Positions 39,562 to 50,596 are shown, numbered from the stretch's first letter. The stretch: DNA of 62,105 nucleotides from Okeania sp. SIO1I7 (GCA_010672585.1 JAAHGF010000037.1:1-62105); one strand, 5' to 3'. Numbers and translations: made by a program. The notes: a model not told the origin generated them from the letters alone.

Positions 39562-40032
39562 TTAATTATTAATTATTGAAGTAGCTTCTCTTTCTAACAA
39601 TAGAGTTACCGGACCGTCATTATCAATTTCAACTTCCATCATTGCTCCAAATATACCAGTTTCTATCTTTAAGCAACTCAATTTTAATCGCTCTACAAAT
39701 AGCTGGTAAAGTTGTTTAGCAACTTCAGGAGATGCTGCATTATCAAAAGATGGACGACGACCTTTGCGACAGTCTCCATAGAGAGTAAATTGACTAATTA
39801 TTAACAATTCACCGTTTATATCTTTCACTGATTTTTCCCAACGGTTATTATTACTATCTAGGTCAGGAAATAAACGAATCTCTAAACATTTACGCACCAT
39901 CCAATCTATTTCTACTTCTGTATCAGTAGTCGCAATACCTACAAGTAAATTTAACCCTTTGCCAATTTTACCGACAATTTCTCCATTTACTTTTACTTGA
40001 GAAAAGTTCACTCTTTGGATAACAACTCGCAT
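39562..40032 (-). CDS. dtd: D-aminoacyl-tRNA deacylase
   Basis: 156 residues. Family motifs are complete: [21 protein letters not shown] at the start, [24 protein letters not shown] (SQF motif) and [10 protein letters not shown] (GPVT motif), which form the active site. It hydrolyses D-amino acids wrongly attached to tRNA. The last residues (TSIINN) are encoded by the AATTATT microsatellite, so the end is not ancestral, but the family core is complete before it. Confidence 0.95.
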   Translation of the reverse strand: MRVVIQRVNFSQVKVNGEIVGKIGKGLNLLVGIATTDTEVEIDWMVRKCLEIRLFPDLDSNNNRWEKSVKDINGELLIISQFTLYGDCRKGRRPSFDNAASPEVAKQLYQLFVERLKLSCLKIETGIFGAMMEVEIDNDGPVTLLLEREATSIINN

Positions 40033-41089
40033 AATAAAAAAGTTAAAAGTTAAAAATAATTTTTTCTTTTGACAAAGAAGAAACTAGGGAAGAATAATAA
40101 ATCTAAATTAGTATGGGTCTCTAACTTGAGGACAATTACTATGGTGACTTCTTCTTTCGAGAAGCTTTCTACTTTCTGGATTTCAATCTAAACATGAATC
40201 TCATAAATTTATAAATCTATATTTGCTTTTTATCGCATATATTCCTTTGTCAAATATTTGCAATTAATTTGGCACTACCACTGATAACATTTCTCCATAA
40301 ATTTGCACTTAATATAAAGATGAGAATAGTTAGTGCAATTAGGTATGAGCAACAATTATTAAACGCATTGTTACAGATAAATTGTATTAATTAATCTTCA
40401 ATGAAAAGGAGTTAGGAGTAGAGAATACTTACTTTTTTCTACCACTTTCCTTGTTTAATAGACTAAACCTTACCTGCATTGCCTCAATTGTGATGGGGGT
40501 GAATATTGAGTCATAATTTTTCCGATTCCTAATTATTTTCTTTAAGCATAATCAATGTCTAGAACCCATTTGGAATCTTTTAGGTATCTCCAAATAAAGA
40601 GGGAGTAGGCGATAGGGACTTGCATGCAACGTCCGTAGGTCATAGAGGCAAAGAATTGATGAATAAGAGTGCAATAATTGATTTAATTTTTTATTATTAT
40701 GAGATTTATATTAGACATCTCCAGAAAAGAGGGAATAGGGAATAGGTATGGAGGGGGAAATAATTGATAATTTTTGTACGATAATTGATTTTATTTTTTA
40801 TTATTGAAGATGTCTATTTATGTACTTTATGTACTTTATGTACTTAAATATAGGGAGATAGGTAGATGGTGAATATAATGGCACATTTCCACCTTTTTCC
40901 CCTATCCTATTTCTCTAAGTCCTGATTCCTAATGTTTAAATATTGCTTTTAACCTCCCTCTAATCATTTTTATACGTAGAAAAAATGCTAATGTATAGCA
41001 CTTCCAAGAAAGAGAATAAAAAAGATATTTTGGTTTGTCGGAAATTTCAATAATTCCAACCTATTACCTTATTCCTTATTCCTAACTTT
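40033..41089. other. Intergenic: MITE-3 copy, otherwise no gene
   Basis: Holds MITE-3 at 40712-40817 and a possible second left end near 40577 (GGTATCTCCAAATAAAGAGG). A TATGTACTT triplicate lies at 40822-40842. No coding region seen. Confidence 0.5.
40712..40817. mobile_element. MITE-3 copy
   Basis: TAGACATCTCCAGAAAAGAG at the left and TTATTGAAGATGTCTA at the right; core GATAATTGATTTTATTTTTT shared with 9665-9757. Confidence 0.7.
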
Positions 41090-42178
41090 TTAAGCAATAA
41101 CACAGTCTTCTAATTGCGATCGCAACTCATCATGGTCTAAATTTTGACCAATCAAAACTAACTGATTTTTTGGAGTACCTTTCCACTCATCATCATTAAT
41201 AGTAAACCGCTTACCACTCAAATGAAAAATATGTCGTAGAGGACTTTCTTCAAACCACAAAATTCCCTTTGCTCGGAAAATATTTGCAGGTAATTGATTA
41301 TCCAAAAAATATTGGAATTTCTTAATAGAAAGAGGCTTGTCACTTTGAAAAGAAATAGAAGTAAAACCATCATTTTCTAAGTGGTTGGAATGATGATGTT
41401 CATGGTCGTGGTCGTGGTTATGATGATGATGTTCATGGTCGTGGTCGTGGCCGTGATGATCATGTTCATGGTCATGGTCATGGTCATGGCTATGAGCTTC
41501 TTCTTTTATTTCAAAATACTTCTCCGACTCAAACAAACCCACACTGAGAATTAACGGCAAAGCTACTTGTGATTGGCTAGTCCTTATAATTCTCGCATCT
41601 TTTTTAACATCTCTAATCTTCACTTCTAATAAGTCTAAATCTCTCTCCTCAACTAAGTCAGTTTTATTTAACAAAATCATATCACCATGAAAAATTTGAC
41701 TATATGCTGCCTGACTGTTGAACAAATCAAGACTGTAGTTAGCAGCATCGACCAAAGTAATAATTGAATCTAGGCGAGTCATATCTCGTAACTCAGTACC
41801 TAAAAAAGTTAAAGCTACTGGCAACGGGTCCGCTAAACCAGTAGTTTCTACAACCATATAATCAACTTTGTCTGGTCTTTCTAAAACTTTATAAACAGCA
41901 TTAACTAAATCTTCATTAATAGTGCAGCAAACACAACCATTACTAAGTTCGACCATTGTGTCATCTCCATCGGTAGAAACAATTAATTCATTATCAATAC
42001 CAATTTCTCCAAATTCATTTACTAAAACGGCAGTTTTTACTCCCTGTTGATTTTGCAATATATGGTTAAGTAAAGTAGTTTTACCACTACCAAGAAAACC
42101 TGTAATTACTGTCACTGGTAAACCATATTTTGGCATATCCATATTTGAGGTATCTAATTGAGTAGCTGTTGATTGCAT
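41090..42178 (-). CDS. COG0523 (CobW/ZNG-type) GTPase metallochaperone
   Basis: 362 residues. Walker A is GFLGSGKTTLLN (about 28-39), the metal-binding CxCC is GCVCCTINED, G3-like is ETTGLADP, and NKTD is G4. Residues about 230-270 are a His/Asp-rich linker (SHDHDHDHEHDHHGHDHDH and onward), a typical Zn/Co/Ni-binding loop. The C-terminal CobW_C domain (IKKFQYFLDNQLPANIFRAK) is complete. It probably delivers Zn (or another metal) to client proteins under GTP control. No Zur or B12 riboswitch recognised upstream, and no client gene is adjacent, so the metal is unassigned. Confidence 0.93.
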   Translation of the reverse strand: MQSTATQLDTSNMDMPKYGLPVTVITGFLGSGKTTLLNHILQNQQGVKTAVLVNEFGEIGIDNELIVSTDGDDTMVELSNGCVCCTINEDLVNAVYKVLERPDKVDYMVVETTGLADPLPVALTFLGTELRDMTRLDSIITLVDAANYSLDLFNSQAAYSQIFHGDMILLNKTDLVEERDLDLLEVKIRDVKKDARIIRTSQSQVALPLILSVGLFESEKYFEIKEEAHSHDHDHDHEHDHHGHDHDHEHHHHNHDHDHEHHHSNHLENDGFTSISFQSDKPLSIKKFQYFLDNQLPANIFRAKGILWFEESPLRHIFHLSGKRFTINDDEWKGTPKNQLVLIGQNLDHDELRSQLEDCVIA

Positions 42179-43012
42179 AATCGTCCTGTTAAGTTACTTT
42201 AATGTTTATTGTTGAGCAGAAGTACTATTATTATAGTATCAATTTTCACACTCTAAAATGTAGGGTATCTATAAGAAAAAATTAAATATAAAGTTTTCAG
42301 CTGAAACATTTGCAACTTGATTAACTACAAGCTTCTATTTATCATTCTGTGAAGCACCAAAAAAATGCCGGAATTTCAACAAATAGGATTGTCACAGCCC
42401 AAAAAATGAGGTATTATTAAGTTAGTGGGGTGAACTCGCCTATACACATGATTTTTTATTCAACGCAAAAAAGTTGTGAAGGAAGCAAAGACTGAGAAAT
42501 AGAAGCTAGGTTTTGGAATTAGTTGCTTTGAAAGCTAGTGCGTAAACTGAAGATTTATCCTATCCGATACAAATTATCATTCTGTGAAGCACCAAAAAAT
42601 GCCGGAATTTCAACAAATAGGGTTGTCACAGCCCAAAAAATGAGGTATTATTAAGTTAGTGGGGTGAACTCGCCTATACGCATGATTTTTTATTCAACGC
42701 AAAAAAGTTGTGAAGGGAGCAAAGACTGAGAAATAGAAGCGAGGTTTTGGACTTAGTGAGAAAGACACATTCAAGAAAATGGAGAGAAAAAACTTACCGA
42801 TTTTCCTATCTCTCGTCCCTCAAAAACTAACCTGCAAGGGAAGTGAAGCCACGATAAATTAACCAAAAACCTTTAACATTTCAAATTTGTCCATACTAAA
42901 TTAATATTGTCCATTAGAAACCTCCAATAATAAAAAATAAAATTAATTATCAATTATTTCCCTCTACTTCCTACTCTCTACTTCCTACTCCCTACTCCCT
43001 ACTCCCTCTTTT
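42179..43012. other. Intergenic with a 235-bp direct duplication and MITE-3-like end
   Basis: 42341-42517 and 42576-42752 are near-identical direct copies (see repeat entry). MITE-3-like sequence (42915-43013, TAGAAACCTCC...) abuts the stop of the glycosyltransferase gene. Confidence 0.6.
42341..42752. repeat. Direct duplication, about 177 bp, period 235 bp
   Basis: Both copies contain ATCATTCTGTGAAGCACC, AATGCCGGAATTTCAACA, TTGTCACAGCCC, GGGGTGAACTCGCC, CATGATTTTTTATTCAACGC and CAAAGACTGAGAAATAGAAG. The copies differ by a few bases only. Neither codes for protein. Confidence 0.8.
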
Positions 43013-44212
43013 CTAAAGAATAATTGGCTCAAAAGTCGGTCTACCAAATTTTACAGACGGAATAAGCACATCTAATAATCGATCCACAACTTGCTTCCAA
43101 GTAAAATGCTGAAGAACCCATTTAGGTCCAGTTTGACGAGCATGGTCTAACAATAAAGGTTTTTCAATAACTGTTTGCATTAATTCAATCAAATGCTCTT
43201 GTTCTGGTACTACACACCAAAGATTATCTCCATCCCTTGTATAATTAGTCTGAAGTTTACTATCAATTTTTAAAGCAAAATCAGAGTTAGTAAAATCATC
43301 TGTCGGGCCACCTTTTGTACATATTACAGGCAAACCACAAGCTGTCGCTTCCAATACTGGCAAATTAAAACCTTCAGCTAAATAGGGAGAAACATAAGCA
43401 TCAGCAACTTGATAAAGTTGAGCTAGTTCAAGAAATGAAAGAGTTTCACCAACATAGATAATTCTAGAGTTCACTTTTTCCATCTGTGTATCAGTGAGTG
43501 CAACTTTGCTAGCTTTGAGAATAGAATCTTGAGAAGGAAAGATAGCATCCCTACCTTTAAGAATAAGTTTGGTATCTGGATAGCGCTCAACAATGGTAGC
43601 AAATGCTTTGAGTAAGCGTCCCACTCCTTGACTACTATTGCACATCACCCCAATATTGAGAAACACAAAATAGTTATTAATGCCCAACTTTTGGCGGAGG
43701 ATAGTTCTGTGAGAAGTTGGTAAAGGATGATAAATATTAGGGTTGACACCAAGAGGGACAACAGCAACACGACTTTCTTGAGCACCGCTGCGAATAAACC
43801 CATCTTTTGACCAGTGGGAGGGAGTAATAATAATTGCATCTCCTTGAGCATGAGCTTCTGCAAAAGATTTTACACCCATTCCGTTAACAATAGACTTGCT
43901 AACAATACCCCATTCAGTACAAGCAAAAACTGCTGTTCGTTTGCTCGTGGAGAAACTGAGATTAAACGGAGCATATATGCGTAATGTAACATCAGCAGTT
44001 TTTTGAGGAGATGGTTTGGGGATATTGCGTAATGCTTTTTCTGCATCAGGAGGGAATAAACCTGTGACGGGTTGCCAACTTTTGCTAATGTAAGGCATAT
44101 CTTGATGATAGATTTGTAGACGCTTTCGGTTAAGCATTTCTAGTAGTTGGAATTGATTTGCGATCGCATAAGAATGGGGTAAAAAACGCCAACCTTGGAT
44201 GATAATGCGCAA
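43013..44212 (-). CDS. Glycosyltransferase family 4 (GT-B)
   Basis: 399 residues. It starts at TTG (44212), chosen because AGGAG (antisense of 44223-44227) lies 10 bases upstream and the translation opens directly with a core strand, MRIIIQGWRFLPHSYAIANQ. GT-B landmarks are VAVVPLGVNPNIYHP and the C-terminal nucleotide-sugar site EGFNLPVLEATACGLPVICT (E-x7-E), followed by KGGPTDDF. No membrane segment. Probably transfers a sugar to an exopolysaccharide or glycolipid acceptor; donor and acceptor cannot be read. Its stop lies at the edge of a MITE-3-like repeat. Confidence 0.9.
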   Translation of the reverse strand: MRIIIQGWRFLPHSYAIANQFQLLEMLNRKRLQIYHQDMPYISKSWQPVTGLFPPDAEKALRNIPKPSPQKTADVTLRIYAPFNLSFSTSKRTAVFACTEWGIVSKSIVNGMGVKSFAEAHAQGDAIIITPSHWSKDGFIRSGAQESRVAVVPLGVNPNIYHPLPTSHRTILRQKLGINNYFVFLNIGVMCNSSQGVGRLLKAFATIVERYPDTKLILKGRDAIFPSQDSILKASKVALTDTQMEKVNSRIIYVGETLSFLELAQLYQVADAYVSPYLAEGFNLPVLEATACGLPVICTKGGPTDDFTNSDFALKIDSKLQTNYTRDGDNLWCVVPEQEHLIELMQTVIEKPLLLDHARQTGPKWVLQHFTWKQVVDRLLDVLIPSVKFGRPTFEPIIL

Positions 44213-44694
44213 TGGGTTAATACTCCTAGATATTCGGGTTTTTAGTAGTCATAGTTGAGATTTTTACAGCATTGTATCTATCTCAATACAAAAAGTGATA
44301 TAATAGTAATTCTACTGTTATGAAAAGTTTTGATAAAGAACTACTCTGACTTTAATAAAAATGTTAACATGATTAATAATACAATAAAAAATTTATTTGA
44401 GTTATTAATTGTTTTATGAGTATAAGTAGTAGAACGGAAAATCATATCGGCTGGGTGAAAGTAGTAAGAAATTATCTGATATTTACTTTGATTTTGCCAT
44501 AAATAAATCTAGTTATCTTTGTGAAAATACATTTATATAGTCAACAATATTACAGAATTATTGAGAATGATTGGGTACAGTTAAATCTTGATTTATATTC
44601 CTTATTTATTGTTGGCAATACCCATAAAATTTTGTACTGAATCAAGTCGAAAACTGCTTTAGTTTTAACTAATAAAAAAATCAAAGGAGTTTCC
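44213..44694. other. Intergenic, no feature seen
   Basis: Between divergent genes, AT-rich, must hold promoters. A Shine-Dalgarno AAAGGAG at 44682-44688 precedes the kinase ATG. Confidence 0.45.
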
Positions 44695-46041
44695 ATGAAT
44701 CAAAAAAAAGAACACACAATTATGGTGGTCGATAATGAATATCGAAATGCAAATTTAATGTTGAATTTATTAAAAATTTCTGGTTTTAATGTCATCGTAG
44801 TAGAGGATGGGGAAACTGCGATTGAGACAGTAAAAAATGTATTACCAGATTTGATTTTGCTAGATATAATTATGCCAGGAATAGATGGTTTTGAAGTTTG
44901 TAGTTACTTGCAAGCTTCAGAAAGAACTAAAAATATTCCTATTATTTTTATGACTTCCCTTTCTGAATCTGATGAAAAAATCAAAGGTTTAAATTTAGGA
45001 GCTGTAGACTATATTGTTAAACCGTTTAAAGCAGAAGAACTTTTATCTAGAATAAATATACATATACGCTTACAAAAAGAGATAAAAGAACGGACTAAAG
45101 CAGAAATAGAATTGCAAAAATCTGCATCCGTTTTGGAAGATAAAGTACAGTCAAGAACTGCAGAAATTTCTCAATATTTAGAAGAACTTAAAGAAGCTCA
45201 GTTGCAACTAATTCAAAGTGAAAAAATGTCTAATATTGGGGCATTAGTTGCTGGTATTGCCCATGAGTTAAATAATCCAGTTAGTATAGTTGTCGGTAAT
45301 GTTAATTTAGCAGAAACATATCTCACAGCAATTATTAATCACATTAAGTTATATCAAGAACAATTTCCTGAGCCTGGTCTAATAATTGAAAAAGACGCGG
45401 AAGACATGGATATAGATTTTCTGATTGAAGAGCTACCAAAAATCTTATTTTCCATAAAAAAAGCAAGCGCTCGCATCAGCGAAATTAGCGTGTCATTACG
45501 AAGTTTTGCTAGAGCAGATAGTACCTCAAAAGTAGCTTTTGATATTAATGAAGGCATAGATAATACTCTGACAATTTTACAGCATCGACTAAAAGCTAAT
45601 CATCAGCGTCCTGCAATTGAAATTATCAAAAATTATGGAAATTTACCTCAGGTTAATTGTTATCCAAATACCTTAAATCAAGTTTTTATGAATTTGTTAG
45701 TGAATGCAATTGATTCTTTAGAAGAATATAATTATAAAAAATTTCAAACTTATCAAGAAATTCTGCAAAATCCAAATCGGATTACTATTACTACTTCAAT
45801 TATTGAATCTTATGGAGTAGAAATTAGAATAGCTAACAATGGACTGGAAATACTAGAAAATCTAAAAGATCAACTATATGAAGCTTTTGAAAATACCAAG
45901 ACTAACAGTCAAATCAGCAACTTAGGATTATCTATGAGTCACTTAATTATAGTCAATAAACATGGAGGAGAATTGGAATGTAATGCTCTTACTGAAAAAG
46001 GAACAGAATTTGTGATTAAACTACCAAATCAAAAAATATAA
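44695..46041 (+). CDS. REC-histidine kinase hybrid with degenerate ATP site
   Basis: 448 residues. An N-terminal receiver domain (1-125) has Asp13, phospho-acceptor Asp57 in LILLDIIMPGIDG, Thr in MTS and Lys in VKPF. A coiled coil (130-175) follows. The DHp helix carries the phospho-His in GIAHELNNPVS. The CA domain has an N box (QVFMNLLVNAIDSL). The G1 motif is IANNGLEI instead of the DNGxGI seen in its paralogs, and the G2 loop reads TNSQISNLGLSM where they have GKGTGLGLSI. ATP binding is probably weak or absent. It may act as a phosphotransfer or scaffold subunit. Directly upstream of an intact kinase. Confidence 0.9.
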   Translation: MNQKKEHTIMVVDNEYRNANLMLNLLKISGFNVIVVEDGETAIETVKNVLPDLILLDIIMPGIDGFEVCSYLQASERTKNIPIIFMTSLSESDEKIKGLNLGAVDYIVKPFKAEELLSRINIHIRLQKEIKERTKAEIELQKSASVLEDKVQSRTAEISQYLEELKEAQLQLIQSEKMSNIGALVAGIAHELNNPVSIVVGNVNLAETYLTAIINHIKLYQEQFPEPGLIIEKDAEDMDIDFLIEELPKILFSIKKASARISEISVSLRSFARADSTSKVAFDINEGIDNTLTILQHRLKANHQRPAIEIIKNYGNLPQVNCYPNTLNQVFMNLLVNAIDSLEEYNYKKFQTYQEILQNPNRITITTSIIESYGVEIRIANNGLEILENLKDQLYEAFENTKTNSQISNLGLSMSHLIIVNKHGGELECNALTEKGTEFVIKLPNQKI

Positions 46042-46290
46042 AAACAATCTAAATAATTTGATAAATTTTGCTATAGCTATAAATATATTTATAACGCTCT
46101 TGATTATCTACTTCCTATTTATACTAATAGACTGCTAAAATCTTGTTTTTAAGATAATTTTTTTAATTTCTTCCCTTCAATAATAAATTGGCATATTTTA
46201 TCCTATAATTTTTATCTTGTAATTTAATTATCTAGAGGTATTTTACACTTACAATTAAACACTTTTAGTCTAGTAGTCTAGACATATTTT

Positions 46291-48126
46291 ATGTTAAACT
46301 TAAATTATACATTACTGAACTTCAAAAAATTAAAAATGTATGATTTAACTCAATTTAGTCTTAGAGATATGTCTGAATGTGGGCTAGTTTTACGCCAATT
46401 AGGAAAAAGCTCTCATACAACAGAAGAGGTAAGCAATAGGATTATTAAGTATCTTTATGAAAATCTAATTAGTAAAGATATTAAAGAAAAATCCTGTGTA
46501 TTAATCCGTATGTTTCAGACTATTCCATATAAACAACTCAGCTACGAACTACAAGAATATGCTTCTACATTATTAAATAATCAATCAGTCACTCCTGATT
46601 TAAAATGCTTAACCTTGCTGAGTACTGCTGGGGAAAAACCAGAATGGAATTTACGACAAAAATCTTCTGGACACAAAGCAATTCCTTTAGCAAATAAAGC
46701 AGCGATCGCTAAAATTCCTATGATATCAAGGCTAATTCAACAATTAGGATTAGAACCTAGTCAAGTGGTAGAAACAGACCTAAATTTATTGGCTGATTTA
46801 GAGCAAAAAATGTACAACGTATTTTATGTAGCTGATGCCTTGGGTAGCCCTTATATTCCAGCACAAAAATCATTTGTAATTCCTTTTAATATTAAATCTG
46901 TAATCGGATTTGGAGGTTTATTACCTTCAGGAAATATGTTTGTAGTTTTAATGTTTTTAAAAGTAAAAGTACCAAGAGAGACTATTGATTTATTAAAACC
47001 ATTAGCACTAAGTGTTAAGATAGCACTTTTGCCCTTTGACCAAGGTAAAATTTTCTCATCTAGCCAAAGTAAAAATCGAACAATTAATCAGAGCGAACTA
47101 AAAGATAAAGATAAAATTATTGAACAGCTTCAATCAGAAAATGCCACATTACATCAGTTATTAGATGTATCAGGAAAATCCACATTAATTCAATCTGACC
47201 GTTTAGAAAAAGCAATTGCCGAACAGCAAAAAACCCTAGAAAAACTACAGACAACCCATGCTCAATTACTACACACAGAAAAAATGTCTAGCTTAGGACA
47301 AATGGTAGCTGGTGTTGCCCATGAAATTAACAATCCAATTAACTATATTCGTGGAAATATTACTCCAGCTCAAGAATATGTTCAAGACATACTAGAATTG
47401 CTAGAAATGTATCAGCATAAATTTCCTCATCCTACACCAGAAATTCAAATTAAAATAGCAGAAATTGACCTAAATTTTATTAAGAAAGACCTCAATGAAG
47501 TTATCAGGTCTATGGAGATAGGTACAGAAAGAATTTATGAAATAATTAAGTCAATGCGAAACTTTTCTCGGTTTGAAAAAGCAGAATTTAAACAAGTTGA
47601 TGTTCGTGAAGCAATAGACAGTACATTGATGCTTTTAGATAGCCGGATGAAAGCAACAACTTCTTCCCCAGAAATTAGGCTTATAAAAGAATATCAAGAA
47701 TTACCATTAGTGGATTTTTATGCTGGTCAACTTCATCAGGTATTGATGAATATTTTGAGTAATGCTATTGATGCATTGGATGAATATAATGAAAAGCGCA
47801 CACCAGAAGAAGTTAGGAAAAATCCGAGTCAAATAAAAATTTGTACTAAAATTTTAAATAAAAAGTGGGTAGTAATCTCGATTGCAGACAATGGTTTAGG
47901 TATGGCTGAAGAAGTGAGCAAAAAATTATTTGATTCTTTCTTTACAACTAAATCTTCAGGAAAAGGAACTGGATTAGGGTTATCTATTAGTTATCAAATT
48001 GTTGTGGAAAAACATGGCGGTAAATTATTGTGTTATTCTCAACCTGGAAAGGGAGCAAAGTTTATAGTTCAGATTCCTATTAGGCAGAAAATTAATCAAG
48101 TAGTATCTTCAACAATTAACAATTAA
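46291..48126 (+). CDS. Sensor histidine kinase with unknown N-terminal domain
   Basis: 611 residues from ATG 46291; an internal ATG (46336, MYDLTQFSLRDMSECG) is also plausible. Residues 15-250 are a sensory region I do not recognise, soluble, with repeated hydrophobic strands (YIPAQKSFVIPFNIKSVIGF). Then a coiled coil (260-325), DHp with the phospho-His in GVAHEINNPINY, and a complete CA domain: N box VLMNILSNAIDALDEY, G1 ADNGLGM, F box FDSFFTTK, G2 GKGTGLGLSI. Kinase competent. The upstream gene has the same DHp core but a degenerate ATP site. The end is repeat-adjacent (AACAATTAATAATTAATAAT). Confidence 0.92.
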   Translation: MLNLNYTLLNFKKLKMYDLTQFSLRDMSECGLVLRQLGKSSHTTEEVSNRIIKYLYENLISKDIKEKSCVLIRMFQTIPYKQLSYELQEYASTLLNNQSVTPDLKCLTLLSTAGEKPEWNLRQKSSGHKAIPLANKAAIAKIPMISRLIQQLGLEPSQVVETDLNLLADLEQKMYNVFYVADALGSPYIPAQKSFVIPFNIKSVIGFGGLLPSGNMFVVLMFLKVKVPRETIDLLKPLALSVKIALLPFDQGKIFSSSQSKNRTINQSELKDKDKIIEQLQSENATLHQLLDVSGKSTLIQSDRLEKAIAEQQKTLEKLQTTHAQLLHTEKMSSLGQMVAGVAHEINNPINYIRGNITPAQEYVQDILELLEMYQHKFPHPTPEIQIKIAEIDLNFIKKDLNEVIRSMEIGTERIYEIIKSMRNFSRFEKAEFKQVDVREAIDSTLMLLDSRMKATTSSPEIRLIKEYQELPLVDFYAGQLHQVLMNILSNAIDALDEYNEKRTPEEVRKNPSQIKICTKILNKKWVVISIADNGLGMAEEVSKKLFDSFFTTKSSGKGTGLGLSISYQIVVEKHGGKLLCYSQPGKGAKFIVQIPIRQKINQVVSSTINN

Positions 48127-50596
48127 TAATTAATAATTAATAATTACCTCTCCTTGAAAAGAAGAGGATTGACTAATCATGAAAATTTTTTCTTGTTTCT
48201 CCTTTAAAGGAAAAACTTTAAACTTTAATTATTCGGTAGATTAAGTAAATCAACTCAAGATTCAAGCATTGAAATTAAATTACTTCTGGTAATCTTTCCC
48301 CGATGAACTCCCTCTTTTCCACTTCCCACACTCGACTCCTGAATGAGAAATTATAGTTACTGAATGTAGCTGAAGACAAAACCCTTTTGAGCAGCATTTG
48401 ATCGAAATTATATTAGTTATAATTTAAAGTTAAATATATCTTTCAATAATGAATAATGAATAATTAATAATTAATAATTACCTCTCCTTGAAAAGAAGAG
48501 GATTGACTAATCATGAAAATTTTTATTTATTATCCCCTTTTAAGCTATCTCTTATCAGGAACTCCTGAAAACCTTGTAAGGAGTGTGGGGGGCAAAAATC
48601 TTGTCTACAGTTCTCAAAAAAATGTATTTTTCAATAGACTTTTCTCCTAAAAAAGTCGCTCCAAGACCTACACATAACTTATCTATAATGTCTACGTTTT
48701 ATGTTAAGAAAAATGTTGATAAAGCATAGCCTTTTAAGGGGATAAAAAGTGGTTGTTTGCTTTTGCTTCGCAAAACTGGCGTAACGCAACGCTGACGCGA
48801 AACGCGACAGCGGAACGGAGTTCTCTCTTCGTAGCTTCCCGTAGGGTGGGATGGCGAGGTCTCCTCGCCATATCCAATCGACCAAGAGAAAAGAGAATAT
48901 TCCTGATGTCAACCCTCCTTATTGCAGAGGTACTGAAGTCCGTAGTTCCTCCGGGGAGGCTAACTGATAACTGAAATGACCTAACTCCTCACTAAGTTAT
49001 TTATAAGTATTCAACCGAACACTGAGCAAAAAAATCAGGTCTCAAGTCTCTCCTTTGAAGGGAATAAAAAAGAAAATTCTGTATCTTCTTGCCTCCTTAT
49101 TGCAGGAGGAAATTATAGTGCAGCTTCTCTGTAAAGAGGCTAAGTGAAGTCCGCAGTTCCTCCGGTAGAAGGCTAATACCAATTTGATAAATGTTTTCTA
49201 AATTTTCGCATTGCGGGGGAGTAGGAGACCCACCCCTAGACCCTCCCCCTCCCAGGAGGTAGGGTCTATTTATTGTCACGCGAGCGAAAAAGGGAGTAGG
49301 GGAGTAGGGGAGCGGGGGAGTAGGGTCTATTTATTGTCACGCGAGCGAAAAAGGGAGTGGGGGAGTGGGGGAGTAGGGGAGTAGGGGAGTAGGGGAGTAG
49401 GGGAGTAGGGTCTATTTATTGTCACGCGAGCGAAAAATTGTATCCTTTGAAATTTCGTACATCTTGCTAGGATTAGTTAACCAAAAATATAGAGTTCAGG
49501 ACTTACGCAAAGACACTACATATAGTAGATAAAAACTATAGCACTATGGTATATATAGCGCTGTGTCCAGGCAACAGGAGGAATAAAAAACCGATAATAT
49601 CAGATTTTTAGCTATTGGACAGTTTTTGTAATTTGTAAATATGCCAACGCACATTGCTATATAGTGTTTAAACCCATGAAAATGCGTAATTCCTGGAGTT
49701 GTAAATATTCTCCCCAGGCAAAGAATTAGCCCTGGGGAGACGGGGGGATGGGGAGATGGGAGATGGAGATATTTGTATATTTGCACAATTAAATGTACTT
49801 CATATTAATATTCTCCCCAGGCAATGAATTAGCCCTGCTCCCAGGAGGGGAATAGGGGGAGAAGTAAACATAAGAATAATTAAGAATAACTGGCTAATAA
49901 TTATCAAAAAAAATATTCAGACTGTGTTAATCAATTAATAATTGAAGTATCACTTAAGTTAAGCATTCTTTTTTTTTAATTGGTATAACTGAAATGACTA
50001 ATTGGAGACTGAGAAATAATTATTTAATGGAATATGATACAACCTATCTCATGTCTATTTAATTAGCAAACAAAAACTTTCTCTTACCGAATAATTAAAG
50101 TTTAAAGTCTCTCCTTTAAAGGAGAAAAAAGAAAAAAAAAATCCTACCGCGTCAATCCTCTTGTTTTCAAGCAGAGGTAATTATTAATTATTAATTATTA
50201 ATTGTTGAATATATTTATTTATCCCTCTATACCTGGTGTCCTCTATTATAAATCTCCAAAAAAGAATATGAAACCCTGATTATTTCTAGGTGAAAATCTA
50301 ATTTATGGAGATGTCTATTACTGTTTATTGATAAGTATTTAACCGAATATGATATTATAGCAATAGCAAATAATTTATAAAAAATCTAAGGATACATAAA
50401 AACTCTAAAACTTTTATTCCTATTCCCTCTTTTGGTGCCCGTTCCCTTGCCTCTTTTGCCGACGCTGGGTCGCACCACTGTTCCCGAAATTCAAAGATAT
50501 TTTTACTCGCAACTGAAATAGGGTTGCTATATATACTTTGAACTCAGAGTATCAAAAAAATTAATTTGAAAGCTAAATTTTCAAGCATTACCAGAA
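48127..50596. other. 2.5-kb intergenic desert of repeats
   Basis: Family-S repeats lie at about 48127-48242 and 48465-48900, the second split by a segment containing TGCTTTTGCTTCGCAAAACT and CTTCCCGTAGGGTGGGATGG. A GAAGTCCG(T/C)AGTTCCTCCGG palindromic-repeat end follows (48940-48965, 49146-49175), then the 30-bp repeat cluster (49261-49436). CTCCCCAGGCAA(A/T)GAATTAGCCCTG duplicates are near 49710 and 49812. MITE-2 and family-S ends (49180, 49965, 50085-50185) and MITE-3 (50245-50312) complete it. No gene seen. Confidence 0.6.
49261..49436. repeat. Three 30-bp repeats separated by GGGAGTA runs
   Basis: Copies at 49261-49290, 49322-49351 and 49407-49436 (each AGGGTCTATTTATTGTCACG then CGAGCGAAAA) are identical. 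Separators of 31 and 55 bp are only GGGAGTAGG / GGGAGTGGG low complexity. Not a CRISPR array. Confidence 0.85.

Noticed and set aside
49261-49436. CRISPR-like spacing of three 30-bp repeats
   Set aside because: Separators are simple GGGAGTA runs, only three copies, no cas genes and no leader.
50340-50596. NtcA-type site upstream of the permease-kinase
   Set aside because: I looked for GTA-N8-TAC and found no convincing match at a proper distance.
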